Origin: Antedon mediterranea
Lineage: Eukaryota; Echinodermata; Crinoidea; Comatulida; Antedonidae
Reading direction: 5' to 3'
DNA: 64,000 nt
NCBI RefSeq assembly: GCF_964355755.1
Contig: NC_092678.1
Coordinates: 2,005,922-2,069,921, forward strand
In this document: positions 37,501-44,757 of the stretch, piece by piece
Layout: every line of letters begins with the position of its first letter
How positions within the stretch are numbered: position 1 is the first letter of the stretch
Notes under the pieces: model-generated
What the model was told of the DNA's origin: nothing
The model's database searches: none
Seen by the model: only the letters and a program-made list of their open reading frames with translations
Position numbers and translations under genes: made by a program

Positions 37501-40500
37501 CTGTATAGGGATCCACCCATACATAGTTCCATGACAATAACTGGTTGCTTAGTGATCTGGTCATCTTCAATGGCCAACAAGTGCACAATGTTTCTATGTT
37601 TTAGTTTTCTGATTACTTGTAGTTCTCGTACTTGTACGTCTAGTGGTCGTGAATATGATGCACTATTAAATGTTTTCACAGCAACCTGTTCTCCCGTTTT
37701 CTAAAAAAAATGTATAATATGAAGAATAAAAGTGTGTAATGCATTTGTCAATTGTATGAACCACTATAAAACCCCCAGGAGAGGTGGTCATATCTTTTGC
37801 GTCAAAAAAGTGACTTACCTTTAGGTGACCATGACACACCCATTTTGACGCATTATACGGTGGGTGGTAAAGTGACGGACATTGACACACCATTGTTCAT
37901 TGATGTGACGTACTATCCAAATTTTTCTATGCACCCCTGCGTCAACTATTTGTAAATGACGCATCCATCACGCACCTCTCCCAGGGGTCGTATAGTGGGT
38001 CATACAATTGACAAGTGCATAATGTAGGAAAGTAAGGTTTATGGTAATAATAATAAAACAATCAATACCAACAATTAAAAAATTACACAATAAAAAATAA
38101 GACATAATAATATACAAGCGAGAACAGTCTTAAAATACACATAATGATTTGCACCATTGCACATGAGACATAATGCTGTACCATCTCAAAAAATAATTCT
38201 GCCAAAAAATTGCACAGGAAATCGTGGTACAGTATAACTATGGCATATTAAATAAATAAGTTTTTTTTAAATGAATGGTACACCATGTGTTTTCCAAAAG
38301 ATAAAAAGTTAAGAATGTCTTCTAGTTTTGGTTCTTAGACTATTACTGTACTTCTGGATGCCAGGCAAGTCAAAGTTTCGTATTTGGTATTGCTGCCTTT
38401 CAGCCTCGTTAGTAGTCTGGGCTCCAGATGGAGTTTTTTCTTAATATTAGTAAAAATATAAATATTTTTGCACATATGGCGTTTCATATGTGTATAACTT
38501 GAGTTTGGATACTCCGTCTGGGGAAACACGCAAAAGTCACGTGGTTTGACACCAAGAATTCTTGGTGCATAGATTATCCGGTTGACTAGTTTCAGCTGCA
38601 TGCGATTGGCTACTCACTCGTACACTGTTTTAATATTCATGTTTCAGAATTTCAAAGACTCAACAACTAAGAAGGTACGCATGCGCTATGTTACGTTTAG
38701 AAAATGTTAATTTAATTAATTAATGAAAGTTTCTGAAGGCTAGAAATGATTTTATACCGTATGCCTAGTAGTAGTCTGGTAAACATTTGATGGGATTTTT
38801 CCCAAGAAAACTCGTCTTGCTTCTCCGCAAATCAAACATTGAATGGATTGAATGGATCATTACGCGGAGATAATTTGATTTAATTCCCACCCAGACCCTG
38901 TCCTGTTCTGTGTAGTGGTGTAGCCCTGTCTGTTGTGTGTGAATCCTGTTGTGTGCCGGTGGTGGTATGTAGGCCTACCTTATTGGCGTTTTATTTGGCA
39001 GGTCATACGTGCCAGTTGAGTAGGACCTACGAAGGAGGCCTAGGCTAAGGACTAAACAATTAATAAACAAAACAACTTGACAACACGATTTCATATTTCA
39101 ACAGTCTCGATCGTACATTCAGCACTGTACGTACTCGATCTTTTTCATTTTGAAACAAAATGATCATTGGTTGATTCGAAATCCATATTTACATACCGCC
39201 CGCCCCATATAGCCAAATACGGTATGATAACCTACGTCATTCTTATCGGATGTTTGCGATCTGCAAATCGATTTCTATACGTGTTTCACAAGTCTGTATT
39301 TTCAGACAAAAATCGCAGTCGAAATAAAAACAAATAAATAAAAATAAAAAACAATACAGACTTGGGGCAAGTCTACCTAGTTAGTAGTAGGCTATAGGCC
39401 TAGGTGTTTTAGCCTTTCTAGGCCTAGGATTGTTTGGTCATTTGCTTACATAAAACTACATTAGGTATGTTTATAAAATCCATATAAATATAATATTTAA
39501 TATATTATTATTAAAAACCAAATGTTACTGTTTTAATCAAATGTAGGCCTTGGCTAGGCCTACCTTTTATTTGATTCAAATGACAGGAATCAATTTAGAT
39601 GTTGTGTAAACAAATAATGAATGTTTTTTATCGTGTAAATGTACAAATAATGACATTTGGTGAATGATGAAAGGTTATATATCAACTCAGCTTCGCCTCG
39701 TTGAAATATAACCTTTCATCATTCACCTCATGCCATTATTTGTACCATTACACTCAAACATTCATTATTTGTATAATATATAATTTTAAAAGCAGCAAAC
39801 CGAAATTAATAATATATATTTATGCTCAATAAAAATAGATTGCATTGAACCGAACATAAAATCAGTCAACCATCAGACAGTGGAACCGTAATCCATAGCC
39901 ATAACATCGGCAGGGGTTCGAGGCTCACTCGCTCCATGGTTCTGGTGGTAGTCTTCTCGGATAAGGACTATAAACCATAGGTCCAGTGTATGCATATTGC
40001 TCGTGTGCACTTTAAAGAACCTAGTACATCTTTCGAGACGAGTAGGGGGTTACCTCGGTGTACTAGTTCACACACACACACACACTGTCGTGGACAGACG
40101 TAATGGCGCCGTAGTTGGCTGCCGATGACACGATGTGACCCTTAGGGGAGAAGAATGTTGTTGTAAAGGTGTAACATCTAAGTCCACAGTACTCTGATCT
40201 TCATAAAATAGCGCTATATAAATGTCGCATTACATTACATACATTACATTGAAATATTAACAAGCAGCAAAAAACAGGGAACACCTATTCATTCCCACAG
40301 TTAAATGTTTGTAACTAAGGAAACAATGTTTGTGTTCCCATGGTTTTAACAACCAGGAAATCTGGAATACTGAATATCATTTACTAACCGACTTTATGAA
40401 TAGGCCTACAGTGTATATTTACATTAACTTTCATATCCAGTGACCACAGACTTTATATTTATAGTTTATTGATTTTAACAAGGAGTTACGTTTTCTTTTC

Positions 40501-43500
40501 TTAAAGAGGGCAGCACATGAGGTCACCCCTGAAAACAAAGTAGGAAACCTGTTTAGTAATTTCAACGAAACTGTATGCCAGAATGTATTGTTGTGTTGGC
40601 TTTCATCCAGAGAAAATGCAATTCAATAGTACAGTATTCTGGTTTATTTTTAGTTTCAATTGTTATTGAGTTTGTTTACAAATTGCTTCTGCTTCTACTT
40701 TTGTAGTTTTGCTTTCACATAACGTTGGAAAGTTCTTTGTATGCAGAAAAAGAAACTCAATCAAGAACAGCCTACCAAAAATAACAAGTTCCTGCTACTT
40801 CCTGTAATACTGTAATCTTATATGTTATTGGTTCAATGACAATATGTTAAGTCTCTATTAATGGGTTACCTTTACCTATAATACAATTGTGGCTGTGTTT
40901 ACAGGATATTACAGTAATAACAAAGTTCCATTGTTTTATAACAATCATATGGTAATAAAACTAATATGTGGCAGAATTAATTTCCTATTGTTTTTCCTAT
41001 TGCCAATATACTGCAGTCTCTTTGCTTTCAATTGGTTATTTTCAATTCTATGCTCAGGCATCAATTCATTTTCAGTTAATATACATACTGTAACTAAAGA
41101 AATTAGGTCAACAGGTAAGTCCGTATGCAGGGAAAATCGTCATGACCCAGGCTAGTTAGGCGAATTTACTGGCTAAGGGCTTGGTGCAGCAAGAGCTGCC
41201 TTTATTGAGCATCAAAATTGAGCATCTTGAACACCCAACTGGTCAAGTCAAGATTTCTAATATAAAGACTCTTGGCATCCAACAAAATCAGAGCAGAGTT
41301 TAAAACAGGATGAATCCATAAGACAAGCAAAGACTACCAATACCTCGATCAATTGGTCAAGAAAAAGTCCAGATCTTAGCTAATCAGAGTCTTGGGGTCG
41401 GATTCTGCTTAAAAATTGTGAAAAACCGGCTTTAAAAAATGTAGGGTTTTTTTTTGTACAATGATGTCATTATCCACATATAATGTATTCGCACCATTCA
41501 GCCAAAAGTGCCTTACTTTACAGGCATCCAGGTTGGTAAATGGTGGTTTAATTGTTCCTTTCTTTTCAATGAGGCATCCACATACATTTTTAAAATATCC
41601 CCCAAATATCGTCAATTTCATATGATGGAAATAGGTTAGCTTATTTATTATAAATTTTATCATAATTTACTTTTGTTTTTCGCTTTTTGATTTTGCAAAA
41701 GGGTAAAGGTAAAAAAAAGATACAGTAAGTCACATTCATTACTCTTGATAATAGTAGTTGTCATAAAAAAGGTTAGAATATGTCCTTACATTCTTCCATT
41801 GACCGTTTGTCGTCCATATATTCTTTCAATGACCGTTTGTCGTCCATATATTCTTTCAATGACCGTTTGTCGTCCTTGGATTCTGTCTTTGCCCTTTATT
41901 GTCCGTAGAATCTTTTTTTTTTTATCATTTATCATCTTAGTATTCTTCTTTTAACCGTTTGTCATCCTACTGTAGATTCCTCTTTTGACCGTTTGTCGTC
42001 CATAGATTCTTTTAAAAAAAATCATTTATCACTTATCACTATCCCTAGATTCCTCCTTTGACCGTCCTTAGATTCTTTTTTTTTTTACTCATTTATGGTC
42101 TTTACATTCCTCTTTTGACTATTTGTTATCCCAAGATTCCTCCTTTGACTGTTTATCGTTCTTAAATTCCTCCTTTGACTGTTTGTCGTTCTTAAATTCC
42201 TTCTTTGACTGTTTGTCATTCTTAAATTCTTCCTTTGACTGTTTGTCGTTCTTAAATTCCTTCTTTGACTGTTTGTCGTTCTTAAATTCCTCCTTTGACT
42301 GTTTGTCGTTCTTAAATTCCTTCTTTGACTGTTTGTCATTCTTAAATTCCTTCTTTGACTGTTTGTCGTTCTTAAATTCCTTCTTTGACTGTTTGTCGTT
42401 CTTAAATTCCTCCTTTGACTGTTTGTCGTTCTTAAATTCCTTCTTTGACTGTTTGTCGTTCTTAAATTCCTTCTTTGACTGTTTGTCGTTCTTAAATTTC
42501 TTCTTTGACTGTTTGTCGTTCTTAATTCCTTCTTTGACTGTTTGTCGTTCTTAAATTTCTTCTTTGACTGTTTGTCGTTCTTAATTCCTTCTTTGACTGT
42601 TTGTCGTTCTTAAATTCCTTCTTTGACTGTTTGTCGTTCTTAAATTCCTTCTTTGACTGTTTGTCGTTCTTAAATTCCTTCTTTGACTGTTTGTCGTTCT
42701 TAAATTCCTTCTTGACTGTTTGTCGTTCTTAAATTCCTTCTTTGACTGTTTGTCGTTCTTAAATTCCTTCTTTGACTGTTTGTCGTTCTTAAATTCCTTC
42801 TTTGACTGTTTGTCGTTCTTGAATTCCTTCTTTGACTGTTTGTCGTTCTTAAATTCCTTCTTTGACTGTTTGTCGTTCTTAAATTCCTTCTTTGACTGTT
42901 TGTCGTTCTTAAATTCTTCCTTTGACTGTTTGTCGTTCTTAAATTCTTCCTTTGACTGTTTGTCGTTCTTAAATTCCTTCTTTGACTGTTTGTCGTTCTT
43001 AAATTCCTTCTTTGACTGTTTGTCGTTCTTAAATTCCTTCTTTGACTGTTTGTCGTTCTTAAATTCCTTCTTTGACTGTTTGTCGTTCTTAAATTCCTTC
43101 TTTGACTGTTTGTCGTTCTTAAATTCCTTCTTTGACTGTTTGTCGTTCTTAAATTTCTTCTTTGACTGTTTGTCGTTCTTAAATTCCTTCTTTGACTGTT
43201 TGTCGTTCTTAAATTCCTTCTTTGACTGTTTGTCGTTCTTAAATTCTTCCTTTGACTGTTTGTCGTTCTTAAATTCCTTCTTTGACTGTTTGTCGTTCTT
43301 AAATTCCTTCTTTGACTGTTTGTCGTTCTTAAATTCCTTCTTTGACTGTTTGTCGTTCTTAAATTCTTCCTTTGACTGTTTGTCGTTCTTAAATTCCTTC
43401 TTTGACAGTTTGTCGTTCTTAAATTCCTTCTTTGACTGTTTGTCGTTCTTAAATTCCTTCTTTGACTGTTTGTCGTTCTTAAATTCCTTCTTTGACTGTT

Positions 43501-44757
43501 TGTCGTTCTTAAATTCCTTCTTTGTTTGTTGTTCTTAAATTCCTTCTTTGACTGTTTGTCGTTCTTAAATTCCTTCTTTGACTGTTTGTCGTTCTTAAAT
43601 TCCTTCTTTGACTGTTTGTCGTTCTTAAATTCCTTCTTTGACTGTTTGTCGTTCTTAAATTCCTTCTTTGACTGTTTGTCGTTCTTAAATTCCTTCTTTG
43701 ACTGTTTGTCGTTCTTAAATTCCTTCTTTGACTGTTTGTCGTTCTTAAATTCCTTCTTTGACTGTTTGTCGTTCTTAAATTCCTTCTTTGACTGTTTGTC
43801 GTTCTTAAATTCCTTCTTTGACTGTTTGTCGTTCTTAAATTCCTTCTTTGACTGTTTGTCGTTCTTAAATTCCTCCTTTGACTGTTTGTCGTTCTTAAAT
43901 TCCTTCTTTGACTGTTTGTCGTTCTTAAATTCCTTCTTTGACTGTTTGTCGTTCTTAAATTCCTTCTTTGACTGTTTGTCGTTCTTAAATTCCTTCTTTG
44001 ACTGTTTGTCGTTCTTAAATTTCTTCTTTGACTGTTTGTCGTTCTTAAATTCCTTCTTTGACTGTTTGTCGTTCTTAAATTCCTTCTTTGACTGTTTGTC
44101 GTTCTTAAATTCCTTCTTTGACTGTTTGTCGTTCTTAAATTCCTTCTTTGACTGTTTGTCGTTCTTAAATTCCTTCTTCGACTGTTTGTCGTTCTTAAAT
44201 TCCTTCTTTGACTGTTTGTCGTTCTTAAATTCCTTCTTTGACCGTTTGTCGTCAGTGCTCAGTGTCTGACTCAAGAGCAATGTGACGAACTAATTCATTA
44301 TTGACTGGAAGCCAACTAATGTACATTACAATAGCATGTTGATTAATAAGCAACTGTTTAATATCTAGGCAAGTGTGTTAACAATTGTATCAGAATACAA
44401 CTACAATTTGAATCGATCAATAACTATATTATGTAAAAATGTAACATGTGAATTATATTATTAGCTCTAAAAGAAGAACTGAAGATTTTGAAAGCCTTTT
44501 AAACTAAGGATATTTATTAAGAAATTGTCTAGTATAGGCTTTTTATTTGGTTGCATCATTAAAATAAAATAACCTACAGTAAAACAACCTTTATATTATA
44601 ATAATTTTGTATTAATTATTCTAGTTTTATTTAGGAAATTATTATATACCTTATGTCTACCAATGTAGACATTAGATGTTGCGCCAGTTCCTAAGACATG
44701 TCCGGTATACCAAATGTACGATTTGGTACTTTTTAGTTGTTCTGGTCGGCTTGACAT
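17866..44757 (-). CDS. TBK1: TBK1/IKK-epsilon family serine/threonine kinase, 15 coding exons, 760 aa
   Basis: Coding exons in order: 44650-44757, 37430-37700, 33835-34016, 32355-32512, 30417-30530, 29783-30165, 28297-28355, 26880-26971, 21836-22064, 21511-21632, 20096-20212, 19446-19547, 19078-19174, 18404-18564, 17866-17953. They sum to 2283 nt, all GT-AG, frame kept throughout, stop TAG. TBK1 is a cytosolic innate-immunity and autophagy kinase downstream of STING, TRIF and MAVS adaptors in vertebrates. The invertebrate protein usually represents both TBK1 and IKK-epsilon. Visible: glycine loop [12 protein letters not shown] Lys45, HRDLKPGN Asp142, DFG Asp164, activation loop SLYGTEEYL with Ser179 (human Ser172, a constant offset of 7), ubiquitin-like domain about 310-392, and a scaffold coiled coil about 415-690 containing [14 protein letters not shown]. 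Human TBK1 is 729 aa. ATG follows a TTTTTGCAG acceptor, so a non-coding first exon exists upstream. The last exon carries a short amphipathic helix comparable to the adaptor-binding C-terminus. Confidence 0.93.
18108..18260. mobile_element. 153-bp MITE in TBK1 intron 14
   Basis: Terminal inverted repeats of ~28 bp: aagcaatctaacaacaggat at the left and the reverse complement of aaggcaatctaacaacagga at the right, both continuing to ctgagctc. The short interior is non-coding. Confidence 0.8.
19613..19950. repeat. Minisatellite in TBK1 intron 11, ~46-bp unit, about seven copies
   Basis: Repeated blocks read 'aaaccagacatccttgacct' followed by 'ggtaagtcc(c/t)(t/c)ggttagcccagtt'. Copies diverge by up to about 15 percent and one carries an acatgaca variant. 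Each copy has a GGTAAGT on the plus strand, antisense to the gene, so it should not act as a TBK1 donor. Confidence 0.8.
20096..20212 (-). CDS. TBK1: TBK1 exons 10-11 region: exon 11 (residues 573-611)
   Basis: Exon 10 (21511-21632) encodes [19 protein letters not shown] and more. Exon 11 encodes [20 protein letters not shown] then IHKMDK, the most recognisable scaffold-domain motif of TBK1/IKK-epsilon, and this anchors the C-terminal half of the gene model. Confidence 0.92.
20700..21508 (-). mobile_element. 5'-truncated CR1-like LINE fragment in TBK1 intron 10
   Basis: The minus frame 20939-21500 encodes the end of a reverse transcriptase: [20 protein letters not shown], then [52 protein letters not shown] and a tail with HSLLPK. 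FADD and earlier blocks are absent. The 3' end has a (TTA)n run at 20706-20738 typical of such elements. The first open codons of this frame overlap TBK1 exon 10, so the LINE starts within about 20 bases of that exon's donor. Confidence 0.8.
21773..21849 (-). repeat. 25-bp direct duplication of the TBK1 exon 9 donor region
   Basis: 21825-21849 (the 3' end of exon 9 with its GTACTC donor) and 21773-21797 are identical over 25 bases and 52 bases apart. The second copy places an identical exon end and donor inside intron 9. Confidence 0.9.
21836..22064 (-). CDS. TBK1: TBK1 exons 8-9 region: exon 9 (residues 456-532), scaffold coiled coil
   Basis: Exon 8 (26880-26971) encodes [18 protein letters not shown]...QWF and joins in phase to exon 9, which encodes a long charged helix ([20 protein letters not shown] ... 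[19 protein letters not shown]). Identity to vertebrates is low here, but length and helix pattern fit the scaffold/dimerisation domain. Exon 9 uses GTACTC as donor, with a decoy copy 52 bases downstream. Confidence 0.8.
22735..22986 (-). mobile_element. tRNA-derived SINE, minus-strand diverged copy, in TBK1 intron 8
   Basis: The reverse complement matches the SINE copies at 39862 and 48216: gagggttcgaggctt (box B), tccattgttctgatggtagaac, gtgcactttagaa, acatctttcgag, ggttacccc and gtggacagcct equivalents in the same order. Confidence 0.75.
23665..23763 (+). ncRNA. tRNA-like hairpin with 13-bp closing stem and oligo-T terminator
   Basis: AAAGTACCTAAGC (23665-23677) pairs perfectly with GCTTAGGTACTTT (23751-23763). 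Just inside is a box-A-like tagcccgacggtacgtg and, near the 3' arm, a box-B-like gagttcgaac. A run of ten T follows at 23761-23770 and would terminate RNA polymerase III. It resembles the units at 24140 and 25408 in plan but not in loop sequence. It is not a canonical tRNA: the closing stem is too long and no clean anticodon arm was found. Confidence 0.5.
24140..24233 (+). ncRNA. tRNA-Ser/Leu-like hairpin with 11-bp closing stem, copy A
   Basis: GCTATCCTAAC (24140-24150) pairs perfectly with GTTAGGATAGC (24223-24233). TGACCGAGCGGTAAGTG is one base from the Ser/Leu box A word TGGCCGAGCGG, and AGTTCGAAACC is close to box B. T5 follows at 24238-24242. Length fits a class II tRNA with a variable arm, but the anticodon stem is poor and the acceptor stem is extended. 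It could be a pseudo-tRNA, a SINE head or a structured RNA. Confidence 0.5.
25408..25501 (+). ncRNA. tRNA-Ser/Leu-like hairpin, copy B (duplicated)
   Basis: Identical to copy A except 'gcggcaag' for 'gcggtaag'. The 11-bp closing stem and box B are unchanged. It was produced by the 1.27-kb segmental duplication, so its conservation relative to copy A is not independent evidence of function. Confidence 0.5.
26325..26645. mobile_element. MITE with TTAAAGCC ends at the end of duplication unit 2
   Basis: The left end ttaaagccgggtttccatta and the right end (reverse complement ttaaagcctggtttccataa...) both continue into atcgctacac. An inner palindrome of atcggcaaagtt and aactttgccgat lies near 26480-26513. 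In unit 1 the same MITE is cut off near 25229, showing where the duplication breakpoint fell. Confidence 0.75.
26673..26785. mobile_element. 113-bp MITE, TBK1 intron 8
   Basis: Ends taaggccaagcacacagatg and the reverse complement of taaaggccaatttacacaga are inverted repeats, followed inside by gagcg and cgagc. Non-coding. Confidence 0.65.
27380..27545. repeat. Minisatellite in TBK1 intron 7 (unit 'gtggagagggtgaactca', 18-27 bp)
   Basis: About seven irregular copies of gaactca(gt/taa)gtggagaggg, alternating aagag and ggagag variants. No coding role. Confidence 0.75.
28297..28355 (-). CDS. TBK1: TBK1 exon 7 (residues 406-425), linker to scaffold domain
   Basis: A 59-nt exon encoding [19 protein letters not shown], clearly matching the SLPK...D..D.A.MAK linker of vertebrate TBK1. 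The donor is GTTAGG, weaker than its neighbours. Confidence 0.88.
28415..29182. repeat. 64-bp minisatellite, exactly 12 units, in TBK1 intron 6
   Basis: The unit starts ctgtatatcctacaatggtt and ends aggagtatggtggtaa. Spacing is exactly 64 bp and 12 units fill 768 bp. Units differ only at one or two positions (ggttgtggg, ggttgtgag, ggttatggg), so the array was recently homogenised. The unit is not a multiple of three, which limits open frames. Confidence 0.95.
29783..30165 (-). CDS. TBK1: TBK1 exon 6 (residues 278-405), end of kinase and ubiquitin-like domain
   Basis: Largest coding exon. It finishes the C-lobe ([22 protein letters not shown]) and encodes the ubiquitin-like fold ([38 protein letters not shown]). 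The family uses this domain for substrate control of kinase activity. Confidence 0.92.
30417..30530 (-). CDS. TBK1: TBK1 exon 5 (residues 240-278), kinase C-lobe
   Basis: Encodes [19 protein letters not shown] and [13 protein letters not shown], matching the GAISGVQ...MP segment of vertebrate TBK1. Confidence 0.9.
31326..31441. mobile_element. 116-bp MITE, TBK1 intron 4
   Basis: Ends acgtacaagtcagagtgtat and the reverse complement of acgcacaagtctaagttcgt..., both followed by attagtggaga, form imperfect inverted repeats. Confidence 0.65.
31451..31795. mobile_element. 345-bp MITE with TATAACATGGGT ends, TBK1 intron 4
   Basis: The first 12 bases, TATAACATGGGT, are the reverse complement of the last 12. 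Opposed open frames inside (31465-31767 plus, 31470-31745 minus) overlap almost fully and are best explained as chance frames of the element. It is immediately adjacent to the MITE at 31326-31441. Confidence 0.7.
32355..32512 (-). CDS. TBK1: TBK1 exon 4 (residues 188-240), kinase C-lobe
   Basis: Begins [10 protein letters not shown] and continues [20 protein letters not shown] and [12 protein letters not shown]. The last codon is completed by the next exon. Donor GTAAGT. Confidence 0.93.
32608..32725. mobile_element. 118-bp MITE of the 'AAAGCTTGGTTCCCA' family, TBK1 intron 3
   Basis: Perfect 15-bp inverted ends AAAGCTTGGTTCCCA / TGGGAACCAAGCTTT, with further imperfect pairing inside (acacatttgacca and ggtcaaatgacttgtgt). 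Confidence 0.85.
32755..32808. repeat. 54-bp block shared with the segmental duplication
   Basis: Bases 32755-32808 match 24822-24875 and 26090-26143 (tgtaggcaaggtgaaagggg ... ctacagcacatg), which indicates an interspersed repeat present in three places in TBK1 introns. Confidence 0.85.
33390..33720. repeat. Pyrimidine-rich tract on the plus strand, TBK1 intron 3
   Basis: About 330 bases are strongly C/T-biased, with degenerate repeats such as ctcatgtttctttc, tttccttgtc and cttcatc. A plus frame at 33357-33785 reads through it only because of the composition. On the transcribed minus strand it is a GA-rich tract. Confidence 0.6.
33835..34016 (-). CDS. TBK1: TBK1 exon 3 (residues 127-187), catalytic and activation loops
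   Basis: Encodes [27 protein letters not shown] and [11 protein letters not shown]. All catalytic residues and the activating serine are present. Donor GTAAGA. Confidence 0.95.
36470..36728 (+). promoter_or_regulatory. Candidate antisense promoter and first exon inside TBK1 intron 2
   Basis: A locally CpG-containing block (gttacgtcacgtgaggaacg, then a gccattttat YY1-like word) lies at 36478-36506. Downstream, ATGTCGCCAGGCCAGAACAAAG (split here: ATG at 36706) runs directly into a strong GTAAGTATAG donor at 36728. That is a plausible 5' exon of a plus-strand transcript. No convincing second exon was found, so this is weak. Confidence 0.25.
37430..37700 (-). CDS. TBK1: TBK1 exon 2 (residues 37-126), kinase N-lobe and hinge
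   Basis: Begins [11 protein letters not shown] with catalytic Lys45. The alpha-C helix segment [20 protein letters not shown] and the hinge [17 protein letters not shown] follow, ending FLIVLRDV at a GTAAGT donor. Confidence 0.93.
37739..38022. mobile_element. 284-bp MITE, complete copy of the 'gggtggtaaagtgacg' family, TBK1 intron 1
   Basis: The left end atgcatttgtcaattgtatg and the right end (reverse complement atgcacttgtcaattgtatg) are inverted repeats that continue through a(c)ccactata..gacccc(c/t)(a/g)ggagaggtg. It lies 39 bp upstream of TBK1 exon 2, close to its acceptor and branch region. A truncated relative is at 5127-5336. Confidence 0.85.
39604..39778. mobile_element. 175-bp near-perfect hairpin MITE, TBK1 intron 1
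   Basis: Arms of about 78 bp (left tgtaaacaaataatgaatgt ... gaatgatgaaaggttata; right the reverse complement) enclose a 14-bp loop (tcagcttcgcctcg). If transcribed in the TBK1 pre-mRNA it would form a long double-stranded stem. Confidence 0.85.
39862..40250 (+). mobile_element. tRNA-derived SINE, TBK1 intron 1
   Basis: Contains box B ggggttcgaggctca and the body words tggttctggtggtag, aaggactataaacc, gtgcactttaaagaacctag, gagtagggggttacc and gtggacagacgtaatggc. It ends in a (catta)n tail at about 40228-40250. Box A is degraded relative to the copy at 48223. A (ca)n run sits at 40072-40084. Confidence 0.85.
40251..41789. other. TBK1 intron 1 sequence without recognisable features
   Basis: AT-rich intronic DNA. 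A plus frame at 40889-41155 and a minus frame at 41409-41663 show no domain or splice support. Confidence 0.4.
41790..44255. repeat. Satellite of 30-bp units (gttcttaaattccttctttg + actgtttgtc), ~72 regular copies plus diverged edge units, TBK1 intron 1
   Basis: From about 42160 to 44255 the 30-bp unit repeats with few substitutions (ccttc/cctcc/cttcc, gttc/attc). Single- or few-base indels occur near 42523, 42570, 42713 and 43525. The left edge (41790-42150) holds older, longer units with 'gaccgtttgtcgtc'. Because 30 is divisible by three, three of the six frames stay open for hundreds of codons (minus 42700-44280 reads [10 protein letters not shown] and, after a frame slip, [10 protein letters not shown]; plus reads [10 protein letters not shown]). 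The frames are a by-product of the repeat and lie in an intron. Confidence 0.95.
44650..44757 (-). CDS. TBK1: TBK1 exon 1 (residues 1-36)
   Basis: Starts [16 protein letters not shown] and ends with the ATP-binding loop [14 protein letters not shown] before GTATAT. The ATG touches the acceptor CAG (44758-44760), as in vertebrate TBK1 where the first exon is non-coding. Confidence 0.9.

Noticed and set aside
41790-44255. CRISPR-like array of regular repeats
   Set aside because: Units are contiguous with no unique spacers, and the host is eukaryotic. This is a satellite.
42700-44280. 526-codon minus-strand frame and long plus-strand frames in the satellite
   Set aside because: They exist only because the 30-bp unit has no stop codon in three frames. 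They lie in TBK1 intron 1 and shift frame at indels.
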